From: CAWDYA01 sp963806495
Lineage (GTDB): Bacteria; Acidobacteriota; Polarisedimenticolia; JACPZX01; DASXTC01
NCBI GenBank assembly: GCA_963806495.1
Contig: CAWDYA010000002.1
Coordinates: 310,001-374,000 of the forward strand
Length of the DNA stretch: 64,000 nt
Direction: 5' to 3'
Of the stretch, positions 54,477-63,089 are shown in pieces. The notes under the pieces are model-generated. The model saw only the letters and a list, made by a program, of their open reading frames with translations. It was not told the DNA's origin and did not search any database. Position 1 is the first letter of the stretch; every line of letters begins with the position of its first letter. The translations under genes were made by a program, and so were the position numbers.

Positions 54477-55379
54477 ATGGTCGCAAACGAAGAGGATCGA
54501 GGGGCCGGAGCTGAAGGTCAGGCGGCCGGAGAGGAGCCGGAGCCCGAGCAGGGCTTCATCCGCGAGCTCTCGCAGTTCTTCATCGTCCCCTCGTTGATCG
54601 TCCTTCTCTGCGTGGCGGTGTTCATCATGTTCGGACTCGTTGCGACCGAAGGAAAGGGCGCGCGCGACTTCCTCCAGGAGGTCAGGACCTCGCGGGGCAA
54701 CGACAGGTGGCAGGCCGCCTTCGAGCTCTCGCGCGCCCTGACGAGTCATCCCGAGCTGGGACAGGATCCGCGGTTCGTGCAGGAGGTGATCACGGCGCTG
54801 CGCGAGGAGGGACCGGAGGACGCGCGCGTCAGGAAGTACCTGATCATCGCGCTGGAGCGCCTGGGCAGTCCTCAAGCGGGCCCGATGCTCATCGAGGCGC
54901 TGAAGGACGTCGATCCCGAGGTGAGACTGCAGGCGGCGCGGGCGCTCGCCGCGCTGACGGGTGTGCCCGATACGGTGATCCCTCTCGCGGATCTCCTCGA
55001 TGACGAGGACACGGCCGTCCGCAAGGTGGCGATCTACGCGCTCGGCCAGACGCGCGACCCGGAGGCGATCCCGTACCTGGAGCCGTTGCTGGACGACCCG
55101 ACCGAGGACATCCGCTGGAATACCGCCCTGGCGCTTGCGGTGCTGGGCGACCCGGCCGGGCGCCCGGTGATCGCGCGGATGCTGGACCGCGGCCACCTCG
55201 ACGGCATTCCCGGCATCACCGAGGACCAGAAGGTGGAGGCGATCGTCAACGGCGTCCAGGCGGCCTACCTGCTGCACGACGAGACGTTCGCCGACACGCT
55301 GCGGCGGCTCAGCACGTCGGATCCCAGTCTCAAGGTCCGCGGGATCGCGCTCGAGGCGCTGCATGCGCTGGAGCGTTGA
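54477..55379 (+). CDS. membrane-anchored HEAT-repeat protein
   Basis: A 300-residue protein. An acidic cytoplasmic N-terminus (1-30) leads into one helix (about 35-58; IVPSLIVLLCVAVFIMFGLV). Then five or so HEAT/PBS-lyase-type repeats follow, e.g. ARVRKYLIIALERLGSPQA, PEVRLQAARALAALTGVPD and TAVRKVAIYALGQTRDPEA. No catalytic residues are evident; it is most likely a scaffold in the periplasm. It lies directly upstream of the bc-complex operon, whose promoter overlaps its 3' flank, so a role in assembling that complex is possible. Start chosen by GGGGGGAG before ATG. Confidence 0.82.
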   Translation: MVANEEDRGAGAEGQAAGEEPEPEQGFIRELSQFFIVPSLIVLLCVAVFIMFGLVATEGKGARDFLQEVRTSRGNDRWQAAFELSRALTSHPELGQDPRFVQEVITALREEGPEDARVRKYLIIALERLGSPQAGPMLIEALKDVDPEVRLQAARALAALTGVPDTVIPLADLLDDEDTAVRKVAIYALGQTRDPEAIPYLEPLLDDPTEDIRWNTALALAVLGDPAGRPVIARMLDRGHLDGIPGITEDQKVEAIVNGVQAAYLLHDETFADTLRRLSTSDPSLKVRGIALEALHALER

Positions 55380-55382
55380 GTC

Positions 55383-55410
55383 TTGACAGACGGGGATCTT
55401 CTGCTAAAAT
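55383..55410 (+). promoter_or_regulatory. promoter of the cytochrome bc operon
   Basis: TTGACA (55383-55388) and TAAAAT (55405-55410), 16-base spacer, starting four bases after the HEAT gene's stop. Transcription should begin near 55417, giving a leader of about 93 bases. Confidence 0.72.
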
Positions 55411-55421
55411 AACGCCCCTTT

Positions 55422-55473
55422 GCGCCTGGTGACCTTCCGGTCACACGGCGCGCTCGATGGGACCGGGTCCCAT
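55422..55473 (+). promoter_or_regulatory. two-hairpin leader of the bc operon mRNA
   Basis: The first hairpin is GCGCC (55422-55426) with GGCGC (55447-55451), then a 2x2 internal loop, then GTGACC with GGTCAC closed by a TTCC loop. The second is ATGGGACC (55457-55464) with GGTCCCAT (55466-55473), a perfect 8-1-8 inverted repeat. Both lie between the promoter and the Rieske ATG at 55510. No T-run follows, so they are not obvious terminators; stability or regulation is possible. I match them to no known riboswitch. Confidence 0.5.
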
Positions 55474-55509
55474 GATTCCGCTGAACCGAGAGGGATGAGG
55501 GTTCGCTGA

Positions 55510-56175
55510 ATGGCGGACGAGAAGAAGCCGGAAGAAGGCGGTCAGCCCTCCGCTCCCAAGGCGACGGGAGCGGCCGCCGTAGCCGCCGCCAAGGCCGCTG
55601 CCACTTCCGCGTCCCGCCCGGCCGCGCGCGTCATGAAGAGCGGTGTGGGCGAGGTGGTCTACCGCCCCTCGGGCGCCGCCCAGCCGATCACCCGTCGCGG
55701 CTTCGTGAGCTGGCTGAGCGTCGGATGGATTGCCTTCACCGCCGCGATGGGGGGAATCGTCACCGCGGCGACCCGATTCATGTTCCCCAACGTCCTGTTC
55801 GAGCCCCCCTCGTCGTTCAAGGCCGGCAAGCCGAACGATTACGCCATCGGCAAGGTCGACGAACGGTGGAAGGAGAGCTACGGCGTGTGGCTGGTCCGCA
55901 CCGACGAGGGGTTCTACGCCCTGTCGACGATATGCACCCACCTGGGCTGCACGCCGAACTGGCTGCCGGCCGAGAACAAGTTCAAGTGCCCCTGTCACGG
56001 CAGCGGGTACTATCCGTCCGGTATCAACTTCGAGGGGCCGGCGCCGCGTCCGCTCGAGCGATACAAGATCACTCTCGCCGATGACGGACAGATCCTCATC
56101 GACAAGAACGTGCATTTCCAGCAGGAGAAAGGCCAGTGGGACGCGCCGGGTGCCTTTCTCTACTACTCGGGATAG
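55510..56175 (+). CDS. Rieske [2Fe-2S] protein of the cytochrome bc complex
   Basis: A 221-residue membrane-tethered iron-sulfur subunit that takes the first electron from quinol. The ligand boxes are CTHLGC (about 142-147) and CPCHGSGY (about 162-169), with the disulfide cysteines included. One membrane helix sits at about 69-90, preceded by TRRGFVSWLS, a twin-arginine-like motif. The N-terminal 50 residues form an Ala/Lys-rich cytoplasmic extension. It is first in the operon: Rieske, cytochrome b N-half, cytochrome b C-half, octahaem cytochrome c. Confidence 0.93.
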   Translation: MADEKKPEEGGQPSAPKATGAAAVAAAKAAATSASRPAARVMKSGVGEVVYRPSGAAQPITRRGFVSWLSVGWIAFTAAMGGIVTAATRFMFPNVLFEPPSSFKAGKPNDYAIGKVDERWKESYGVWLVRTDEGFYALSTICTHLGCTPNWLPAENKFKCPCHGSGYYPSGINFEGPAPRPLERYKITLADDGQILIDKNVHFQQEKGQWDAPGAFLYYSG

Positions 56176-56208
56176 ATCGGCGCGCCCGGACGCCTGGGGG
56201 GGAGTCTG

Positions 56209-57037
56209 ATGCCGGAGATCCAGACACACACGCCGTCGGACCCGACGGGCGAGAAACCGAAGCAGTCGATCCTGCAGTACCTCCGCAGCACGCAGGTCTG
56301 GGGGTCGATCTTCCGGCATGGACCGCCCAGCAACGATCGCAACCGGGCTCTGGCGGTCATCACCAACGTTTTCCTCCACCTGCACCCGGTGCGGGTGCGA
56401 AAGTCCGGCATCAGGCTCAAGTACACATGGTGCATGGGCGGCGTGACCTTCTTCCTGTTCCTCGTGGAGACGATCACCGGCCTGCTCCTGATGTTCTACT
56501 ACCGTCCCACGCTGGAGTACGCCTACACCGACATCGTGGGATCTGCGTGAGCAGGTTCCCCTCGGAGTGATGCGCGAGCTGCACCGGTGGGGGGCGCACG
56601 CGATGGTGATCGGCGTGTGGCTCCACATGTTCCGGGTGTTCATGACCGGCTCGTACAAGCCCCCGCGCGAGTTCAACTGGAACGTCGGCGTGATCCTGCT
56701 CGTACTCACGCTGCTGCTTTCGTTCACCGGCTATCTGCTGCCCTGGGATCAGCTGGCGATCTGGGCCATCACGGTCGGCTCCAACATGGCCCGCGCCACT
56801 CCCTTTCTCGGGCACGAAGGGCCGGGTGCCGCGTTGCTCAAACTCGGCAACGTCAATCTGGTGACCATCGGCAGCGACGTGAGGTTCGCTCTGCTCGGCG
56901 GGCGATTCGTGGGCGCCGGCGCGCTGCTGCGCTTCTACGTGCTCCACTGCGTGGGGATCCCCCTGGTGGTGGCGACGCTGATCGCCGTGCATTTCTGGCG
57001 CGTGCGCAAGGACGGCGGCATCTCGGGCCCGCTGTGA
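56209..57037 (+). CDS. cytochrome b, N-terminal (haem-binding) subunit (one-base frameshift)
   Basis: Four-helix b6-like subunit holding both b haems. After the N-terminal 110 residues the frame as read ends at a TGA (56548-56550). Removing one G in the GGG at 56538-56540 changes DIVGSA-stop into DIVDLREQVPLGVMRELHRW, which joins the second ORF and gives ~275 residues. Haem ligands are then HRWGAHAMVIGVWLH (His-x13-His) and LHCVGIPLVVATLIAVH (His-x14-His). The b6 versus bc1 spacing thus agrees with a split b6f-like form. The C-terminal subunit begins 22 bp downstream. Confidence 0.9.
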
Positions 57038-57058
57038 GGCGATGAGAGGATCACCACG

Positions 57059-58138
57059 ATGATCGAGTCGATCAAGGGGTTCATCAACGCGGCCTCCGCT
57101 CCCTACTACTACTTCACGATCGGGGGGCTCGTCCTGCTCGCGCTCCTTCGATGGAAGGGGTGGGCGCGCCCGCGCAACTTCGTCCTGATCTTCTTCGGGT
57201 TCGCGGCCTTCTTCTTCGTGAGCTGTCTCGACCCGAACTTCCGGACCATCGTGGTCAAGGCGGACAATCTCCCGATCGCGGGGATGATCTTCCTCGTGAT
57301 GTTCTTCACATGGCTGGCCCTCAAGCAGGCGTTCGACAATGATCGCCGTCTGGCCGCGGGAAAGGGCCCCATCGAGGCCGAGGAGAGCTCGGACAAGCTT
57401 CTCTGCTGGCCGCATCTCGTGTACACGGAGCTGATCTGCCTCGTTCTGGTGACGGTGCTCCTGCTCATCTGGTCGATCGTGGTGCAGGCTCCGATCGAGC
57501 AGCCGGCGAACCTCACCAACTCGCCCAACCCGTCCAAGGCGCCCTGGTACTTCCTCGGGCTGCAGGAGATGCTCGTCTACTACGATCCCTGGATCGCCGG
57601 CGTGCTGCTGCCGAGCTACATCATCCTCGGGCTGATGGTGATCCCGTACATCGACACCAACCCGAAGGGGAACGGCTATTACACCTTCGCCGAACGCAAA
57701 TGGGAGGTCGGGGTCTTTCTCTTCGGCTTCATCGTCCTGTGGATTCTCCTGATCGTGCTGGGGACCTTCCTGAGGGGACCGAACTGGAACTTCTTCGGCC
57801 CCTACGAATACTGGGATATCCACAAGGTCGAGCCGCTGGTGAACATCCATCTGTCGGACATCATCTGGGTGAAGCTCCTGGGGATCGGTCTGCCGCGCAA
57901 CATGTTCGTCAGGGAGATGTTCGGCATCATCGCGGTGGTGCTGTATCTGTTCGGGCTGCCCGTGCTGCTGGCGCGCCACGGAGCCAAACGGTTCTACGAG
58001 AAGATGGGGCCGATGCGCTACTACATCATGATGAATCTCTTCCTCGTCATGATGAGCATGCCGATCAAGATGTATCTGCGCTGGGCGTTCAACTTCAAGT
58101 ATGTCGTGAACCTGCCCGAGATCTTCTTCAACATCTGA
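57059..58138 (+). CDS. cytochrome b, C-terminal subunit (subunit IV-like, extended)
   Basis: A 359-residue membrane subunit with about eight helices. The quinol-oxidation (Qo) segment appears as PNPSKAPWYFLGLQEML, corresponding to the PEWY region with Pro-Trp-Tyr but without the Glu. This is the version seen in several deep-branching bc complexes. The N-terminal two helices and the C-terminal extension from about 270 (GLPRNMFVREMFGIIAVVLYL) are not found in plastid subunit IV. It probably forms the Qo site together with the preceding subunit. Confidence 0.9.
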   Translation: MIESIKGFINAASAPYYYFTIGGLVLLALLRWKGWARPRNFVLIFFGFAAFFFVSCLDPNFRTIVVKADNLPIAGMIFLVMFFTWLALKQAFDNDRRLAAGKGPIEAEESSDKLLCWPHLVYTELICLVLVTVLLLIWSIVVQAPIEQPANLTNSPNPSKAPWYFLGLQEMLVYYDPWIAGVLLPSYIILGLMVIPYIDTNPKGNGYYTFAERKWEVGVFLFGFIVLWILLIVLGTFLRGPNWNFFGPYEYWDIHKVEPLVNIHLSDIIWVKLLGIGLPRNMFVREMFGIIAVVLYLFGLPVLLARHGAKRFYEKMGPMRYYIMMNLFLVMMSMPIKMYLRWAFNFKYVVNLPEIFFNI

Positions 58139-58150
58139 GGAGCCTTCGCC

Positions 58151-61006
58151 TTGGCAGTCATCCACAGCGACGCGCCTCCGGTACACAGGCCGTCGAGACG
58201 TAACCTGGGGTTCGGCATCGGCAGCGTCCTGCTGCTCGCCGGTACCGTCTGGATGATCTACTACGACTACCACCGCGAGTGGAAGGAGTACCAGCGGGAG
58301 TTCCGCAAGCTGGAGATCTCACGCGCCGAGGCGGCGCTGGATCAGGAAGAGGCGAAGCTGGATTCCAGCAGTGATCTCGCCGGTGTGCAGCAGAAGCTCC
58401 AGGAAGCGCAGGCCACGGTGGAGCAGCGTCAGGGCGATCTCGACGCGGCCAACGAGGCCCTCGCCGAGGCGCAGAAGAAGTACTACGTGGCGGAGACCCG
58501 CTGGAAGATCGACAAGTCTTACTACGACGCGCACAAATACGAGTTCGAGGAGGCGCGGCGCCACATCATGGAGTCCGATGCGTCCGACGAGGAGAAGGCC
58601 TCCGGGGTGGCCGCGGAGCAGGAGACCTTCTCGGGATACGAGAAGAAATACGAAGAGGCGGTGAGCGGCCTCGACAAGGCGAAGCTCGTCCGCGACCAGG
58701 CCCAGGCGCAGGTCAAGGCGCTCACCGGGGCCGTCGATGACCTGACCAAGCAGCTGACGAGGCTGACGGACCAGGAGTCGGCGCTCAAGCGCAAGATCGA
58801 GGCGAACGAGACCACGGTCACCACGCTCATCCGCAACGCGCCCGTCATTGATCTGGCGGCACCGACCCTGAAGATCGACCAGGTGATCCTGCCGGACCTC
58901 AAGTCGGACATAAACTTCATGACCATCCCGCGGGTTGACCGCTGTGTCACGTGCCACAAGGGGATCATGGATGCCTCCTACGAGGGCGAGGCCGAGCCGT
59001 TCAGCGCGCATCCCCGACTCGATCTCTATCTCACGGACAGCTCGCCGCATCCCTACACGAAGTTCGGCTGCACGATCTGCCACCAGGGTCTCGACAGGGC
59101 CACCTCCTTCGCCTCGGCCATGCACACGCCGGCCGACGACGAGCAGGCCGCCCTGTGGGAGGAGGAATACGCCTGGGAGGCTCCGCACTACTGGGACTTC
59201 CCTCAGCTTCCCGCTCAGCATGCGGAGGCGGCCTGCAGGACGTGCCACCTGCACGAGGTACGGCTCGCAGGGGCCGATCGATACAACCATGGTCTGGATC
59301 TGCTCGAGCGCGCCGGGTGCTTCGGCTGCCACAAGATCGAGGGCTATGAGCAGCAGCGGAAGGTCGGGCCCGACCTGATCCATGTCGTGTCCAAGGTCAA
59401 GCCGGAATGGGCCTACCGCTGGGTCGAGGATCCGCGCAGTTACAGGCCGAACACCTGGATGCCGAGGTTCTTCAATCTCAGCAACTCGAGCAGTCCCGAG
59501 GACCGGGCGCGCAACGCCGCGGAGATCGACGCGATTGTCACCTACATCTTCGCCAAGTCCACCCCGCTGGCGCCCGCCGCCGCCGCGGTGCCGGCGGGCG
59601 ATCCGGTCCGCGGCCGCGCCCTGATCGAGGAGAAGGGGTGTCTCGGCTGCCATCGGATCGGCGAGAACCCCACCCAGCGGGGCACCTTCGGGCGCGATTT
59701 CGGGCCGGCGCTCGACCGCGTGGGAGACAAGGTGTCCGCCGCGTGGCTGTACGACTGGGTGCGCGACCCCAAGCGGTACTTCCCGACGACCAACATGCCC
59801 GACCTGCGGCTCACCGATGCCGAGGCCGCCGACGTCGTGGCGTATCTGATGAGCCAGCGCAAGGAGCCCCCTGCGCCACCGCCGTCCATCCCCGCTGAGA
59901 CTCTCGATGCCATCACCCTCGAATATCTGAAGGCGAAGCTCACCGACGACCAGGCGCACGAGAAGCTCGCGGCCATGAGCGTGAGCGACAAGAAGGTGTA
60001 CCTGGGAGAGAAGCTGATCGCCAGGTACGGCTGCTTCGGCTGCCACAACATCCCGGGATTCGAACAGGCCCTGCCGATCGGCGTCGAGCTCAGCCAGGAG
60101 GGCTCGAAGCTGATCACGCGGCTTGATTACGGCTTCGTGGACATCCCGCACACCAAACCGGCGTGGTTCATGCAGAAGCTGAAGGACCCGCGCATCTTCG
60201 ACCAGGGCAAGGTGAAGCTGCCGCAGGAGAAGCTGAAGATGCCCAACTTCGGCTTCACCGACGAGGAAGCGTCCACTCTGGTCACGTTGATTCTCTCGCT
60301 GCAGAAGGACGTGCAGCCTCTGGCCTCGCATCACATCCTGGACGACCGACAGGCCGCGGTGGAGAGGGGGCGGCGGATCGTCCAGAACAAGAACTGCCGC
60401 GGCTGTCACATCATCGAGGGGCAGGGCGGCGCGATCCGCGAGATGATCCCGGATCAGGCGTACTACCCGCCCAATCTCTTCCATGAAGGCGAGAAGGTCC
60501 AGTCCGACTGGCTGTACGGATTCCTGCGAGGTCCCGTGCCGATCCGGCCCTGGCTCAAGGTCAAGATGCCCACGTTCGGCTTCGACGAGCGGCAGGCGAC
60601 CACCATAGCGCAGTATTTTGCCGCCGCGGACGAGGCTCCGTTCCCGTTCCAGGTGGTCACCGGCGGGTCGCCGTCACCGGACGTCATGGCCTCGGGGCGC
60701 AAGACCTTCACCGACTTCAAGTGCATCTCGTGTCATACGGTGGGGGCGCCGCCGCCCGGGGTTTCCCCCGCCGACCTCGCACCCGATCTCACCATGGCCG
60801 CCACCCGGCTGCGCCATGACTGGATCGCCAAGTGGCTGCGCGATCCGCAGTCGCTGATGCCCGGCACACGCATGCCCGGCTTCTTCTTCAGCGACGACCA
60901 GCCCCTCTATCCCGATTCGGAGCAACGGCTCAACGCCGTCCGGGAGTACGTCCTGTCGCTCGGCCAGCAGGGGCGGCGCGCCGCGGCGGGTGTCTCTGGA
61001 AACTGA
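58151..61006 (+). CDS. eight-haem cytochrome c with N-terminal membrane anchor and coiled coil
   Basis: A 951-residue protein. After one helix (about 21-37) comes a long coiled-coil region (about 40-235), then eight CxxCH haem sites: CVTCH (265), CTICH (~307), CRTCH (~362), CFGCH (~391), CLGCH (~498), CFGCH (~628), CRGCH (~750) and CISCH (~859). The middle and C-terminal parts look like repeated class I cytochrome c domains with downstream Met (e.g. TTNMPDLRL, GTRMPGFFF) as likely axial ligands. It is encoded last in the bc operon, so it should replace cytochrome c1 as electron exit. TTG start after GAGGAG. Confidence 0.9.
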   Translation: MAVIHSDAPPVHRPSRRNLGFGIGSVLLLAGTVWMIYYDYHREWKEYQREFRKLEISRAEAALDQEEAKLDSSSDLAGVQQKLQEAQATVEQRQGDLDAANEALAEAQKKYYVAETRWKIDKSYYDAHKYEFEEARRHIMESDASDEEKASGVAAEQETFSGYEKKYEEAVSGLDKAKLVRDQAQAQVKALTGAVDDLTKQLTRLTDQESALKRKIEANETTVTTLIRNAPVIDLAAPTLKIDQVILPDLKSDINFMTIPRVDRCVTCHKGIMDASYEGEAEPFSAHPRLDLYLTDSSPHPYTKFGCTICHQGLDRATSFASAMHTPADDEQAALWEEEYAWEAPHYWDFPQLPAQHAEAACRTCHLHEVRLAGADRYNHGLDLLERAGCFGCHKIEGYEQQRKVGPDLIHVVSKVKPEWAYRWVEDPRSYRPNTWMPRFFNLSNSSSPEDRARNAAEIDAIVTYIFAKSTPLAPAAAAVPAGDPVRGRALIEEKGCLGCHRIGENPTQRGTFGRDFGPALDRVGDKVSAAWLYDWVRDPKRYFPTTNMPDLRLTDAEAADVVAYLMSQRKEPPAPPPSIPAETLDAITLEYLKAKLTDDQAHEKLAAMSVSDKKVYLGEKLIARYGCFGCHNIPGFEQALPIGVELSQEGSKLITRLDYGFVDIPHTKPAWFMQKLKDPRIFDQGKVKLPQEKLKMPNFGFTDEEASTLVTLILSLQKDVQPLASHHILDDRQAAVERGRRIVQNKNCRGCHIIEGQGGAIREMIPDQAYYPPNLFHEGEKVQSDWLYGFLRGPVPIRPWLKVKMPTFGFDERQATTIAQYFAAADEAPFPFQVVTGGSPSPDVMASGRKTFTDFKCISCHTVGAPPPGVSPADLAPDLTMAATRLRHDWIAKWLRDPQSLMPGTRMPGFFFSDDQPLYPDSEQRLNAVREYVLSLGQQGRRAAAGVSGN

Positions 61007-61016
61007 GCCGGTCGTC

Positions 61017-62105
61017 TCAGGTCAGCGGGAGTGGACCATCGCTCTCGCCCGGCGGCCCAGCGAGGGGCGGGGACGGCGGCGAGAGGCGTGACGACGCGAC
61101 GAAATCCACCCTGGCACGCATCGCCTCGCCGACAGCCCGCGGCCCGAACACCATCACCGCGCCCAGCACCATGAGAATGTCCTGATAGGCGATCCGCAGC
61201 GGGTATCCGGCGATCACGAGAAGGAGCAGGCCGTAGCCCAGGCCGCGCCGGTGAGGGTCGAGCGTCGTGGACAGCGCCGTCAGGATGGAGACGAACAGAC
61301 ACCAGGAGACGACGAGCACCTCGACACGCGCCGCGCCGGGGCCGAGCGGGGAGAGCGACCGCGGGCCGAGCACGCAGGCCGCCGCGAACAGGGCCGCAGC
61401 CGTCCCCGAGGCGGCGAGCGAGAGGACGAAACGACGGCGCGCGCCCTCGCCCCGGCCGCCCGGGTCGGCGTACGCCATGAAGGCGGCGATGCAGGCCCCG
61501 GCGATCAGCACCCCGCCGGCCGACATCGCGTACCCGGACGCATCCAGAATCCGTCCGATACCGGGGAGACGCCCCGTCCCGCCGGAGCCGGCGGCCAGAG
61601 TGAAGCGCCCGGCGAACCGCAGGGCGACGCTGACCGCGCTGCACGCCGCCGCGGCGCAGTAGATCACCATCAGCGTTCTCTCCCAGGGGCCGCGGCCGGA
61701 GGTGAATCCGTCCATGGCGATGAACACGACGGCCATCAGCGCCAGCAGCGTGAACAGGATCGCGAAGCCCGGCCCCTTGTCCCAGAAGGCCGCCGAGAGC
61801 CCCATCACCGCCATGCACAGCAGGCAGACGGCGATGAAGCCGTTGAGCCCGGGCGGCCACGGACGACGTCTGATTGCTCGACCGGCGACGGCCGCGAGGG
61901 TGACGGTGGCGAGCAGGAACGCCAGGAGAAAGGCGACCCCCCCGGCGCGGTACAGCGACGCGTGCATGTGGCCGAGCAGACCGCGCGGGAACACCGTCTG
62001 CGGCTCGGGGAGCAGACGGTAGAAGACCGCCTCTATCGCGCCGAGCAGGAGCAGCCCCCGCAGCAACGCGAGGATCGCCGGCGACTGGGCGGCAGGAGGC
62101 GGCAT
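61017..62105 (-). CDS. polytopic membrane protein of unknown function
   Basis: A 362-residue protein with about ten hydrophobic segments (e.g. VCLLCMAVMGLSAAFWDKGP and FAILFTLLALMAVVFIAMDG) and no soluble domain. Short charged loops separate the helices and the C-terminus is Pro-rich. I see no transporter signature or conserved catalytic residues. The ATG overlaps the TGA of the upstream 125-residue gene (ATGA), so the two are translationally coupled. It lies convergent to the bc operon with a 10-bp gap. Confidence 0.72.
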   Translation of the reverse strand: MPPPAAQSPAILALLRGLLLLGAIEAVFYRLLPEPQTVFPRGLLGHMHASLYRAGGVAFLLAFLLATVTLAAVAGRAIRRRPWPPGLNGFIAVCLLCMAVMGLSAAFWDKGPGFAILFTLLALMAVVFIAMDGFTSGRGPWERTLMVIYCAAAACSAVSVALRFAGRFTLAAGSGGTGRLPGIGRILDASGYAMSAGGVLIAGACIAAFMAYADPGGRGEGARRRFVLSLAASGTAAALFAAACVLGPRSLSPLGPGAARVEVLVVSWCLFVSILTALSTTLDPHRRGLGYGLLLLVIAGYPLRIAYQDILMVLGAVMVFGPRAVGEAMRARVDFVASSRLSPPSPPLAGPPGESDGPLPLT

Positions 62106-62482
62106 CAGCCCCGGGTCGTGGGCCTGAGGATCCGCTTCATGCGCCCGATGCTGCGGATGACCCGGTTGTGGTGCACCGTCCACCCCGGGATCCCGGGCCC
62201 CGAATCCCTCCGGGAGCGGGCGCTGGACTGGAGTGTGTCGAGCACGTCGACCACCGGGCGTGCCTCGACTCTCTGGCCGTCCTCCCAGCAGAGCGTGACA
62301 TGCCCATCGGCGAGGAGTCGGCGGCCGTCGCTCGAGAGGGGATCGATTTCGCGGATCTGCCGCCGGCCGAGCGTCTCCACGATCGGCATGATCCGTCCGT
62401 CACCCAGGACCATCGCCATGCGTCTCAGTGGGATGCTTCCCGTGCCGGCCGTCCGCTGCTTGGGCGCTGCCGCTCTCGACAT
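62105..62482 (-). CDS. hypothetical protein, 125 residues
   Basis: A basic soluble protein with no signal peptide or membrane helix. The sequence has PLRRMAMVLGDGRIMPIVET, then GRRLLADGHVTLCWEDGQRV, and a C-terminal WTVHHNRVIRSIGRMKRIL. The middle resembles a small beta-barrel (possibly PilZ-like), but the RxxxR signature expected of PilZ is not clear. It overlaps the start of the downstream membrane protein and follows the zinc-ribbon gene by 67 bp. Confidence 0.65.
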   Translation of the reverse strand: MSRAAAPKQRTAGTGSIPLRRMAMVLGDGRIMPIVETLGRRQIREIDPLSSDGRRLLADGHVTLCWEDGQRVEARPVVDVLDTLQSSARSRRDSGPGIPGWTVHHNRVIRSIGRMKRILRPTTRG

Positions 62483-62549
62483 GGCCCCATGCTACGAACT
62501 CCCGCGGCAGGTGTCAACGCCGGCCCGGCGTCACGGGACGTGCGCAGGC

Positions 62550-63017
62550 TCACTCCGTCCCGTCGTTGAACCGACGCCAGTTGATCGCCCTCGCCTCGTA
62601 GGTCTGGGCCGTCACCAGGTCATACGGCCCGGCGTTCGCGGGAAGCGGCAGACCACGGTAACGGCTGCCGCAGACGTAGCAGACGGTGATCGAGGGAAGA
62701 AGTCTGTAGAGGATGTAATCGATCAAGGCGCACAGCGCGAGGCTCAGCCCGTAGGTCCACGGCACGAGCAGGGCGCCAATCCCCACGACGAGGCAGCCGA
62801 CCTTCTGGTTGATGTCCTTCTGGATGTAGAGCTTGTCGTCGCCGCACACCACGCACCGGACGGGCGGTTGTCCGGGCGCCCAGCCCTCTGGCGCGGCAGG
62901 CCGCAGGGCCGCCCGGCAGGACCGGCAGGTCACGCGCTCGGGCAAGGGAGTGCCCAGATCAGCGATCCTGTTGCCGGAGCCGCAGGCAGGGCAGCGGTAT
63001 CGGATCTCTGGGCTCAT
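62550..63017 (-). CDS. double zinc-ribbon membrane protein
   Basis: A 155-residue protein. Three CxxC units stand in the N-terminal half: CPAC (about 9), CRSC (about 31) and CVVC (about 55). A hydrophobic stretch (about 73-103; VGCLVVGIGALLVPWTYGLSL then ALIDYILYRLLP) probably crosses the membrane twice. A last CYVCGSRYRG lies after it. It is similar in type to uncharacterised membrane zinc-ribbon proteins. It diverges from the Rrf2 gene; their starts are 138 bp apart. Confidence 0.72.
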   Translation of the reverse strand: MSPEIRYRCPACGSGNRIADLGTPLPERVTCRSCRAALRPAAPEGWAPGQPPVRCVVCGDDKLYIQKDINQKVGCLVVGIGALLVPWTYGLSLALCALIDYILYRLLPSITVCYVCGSRYRGLPLPANAGPYDLVTAQTYEARAINWRRFNDGTE

Positions 63018-63032
63018 GGGATGGGGGCCGCC

Positions 63033-63060
63033 TTGACACCGGGGCTGCCCGCCGTATAAT
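63033..63060 (+). promoter_or_regulatory. consensus sigma-70 promoter of the Rrf2-cysteine desulfurase operon
   Basis: TTGACA (63033-63038) and TATAAT (63055-63060) are both perfect, with a 16-base spacer. Expected start of transcription is about 63067, inside the inverted repeat that follows directly. A strong promoter placed against an operator fits repression control. Confidence 0.85.
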
Positions 63061-63089
63061 TCAAACCGGACAGAATCCGTCCGGTTTGA
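63061..63089 (+). promoter_or_regulatory. 29-bp inverted-repeat operator at the transcription start
   Basis: TCAAACCGGAC (63061-63071) and GTCCGGTTTGA (63079-63089) are perfect 11-base arms around a 7-base centre. The site touches the -10 box and covers the predicted start, so a bound protein would block initiation. The adjacent Rrf2-family regulator is the natural candidate (autoregulation). Since the arm begins upstream of the predicted start, the DNA palindrome is unlikely to act as an RNA hairpin. Confidence 0.7.

Noticed and set aside
61251..63059. Plus-strand open frame of 602 codons
   Set aside because: Arg/Gly-rich shadow over three minus-strand genes; no start signal or recognisable domain.
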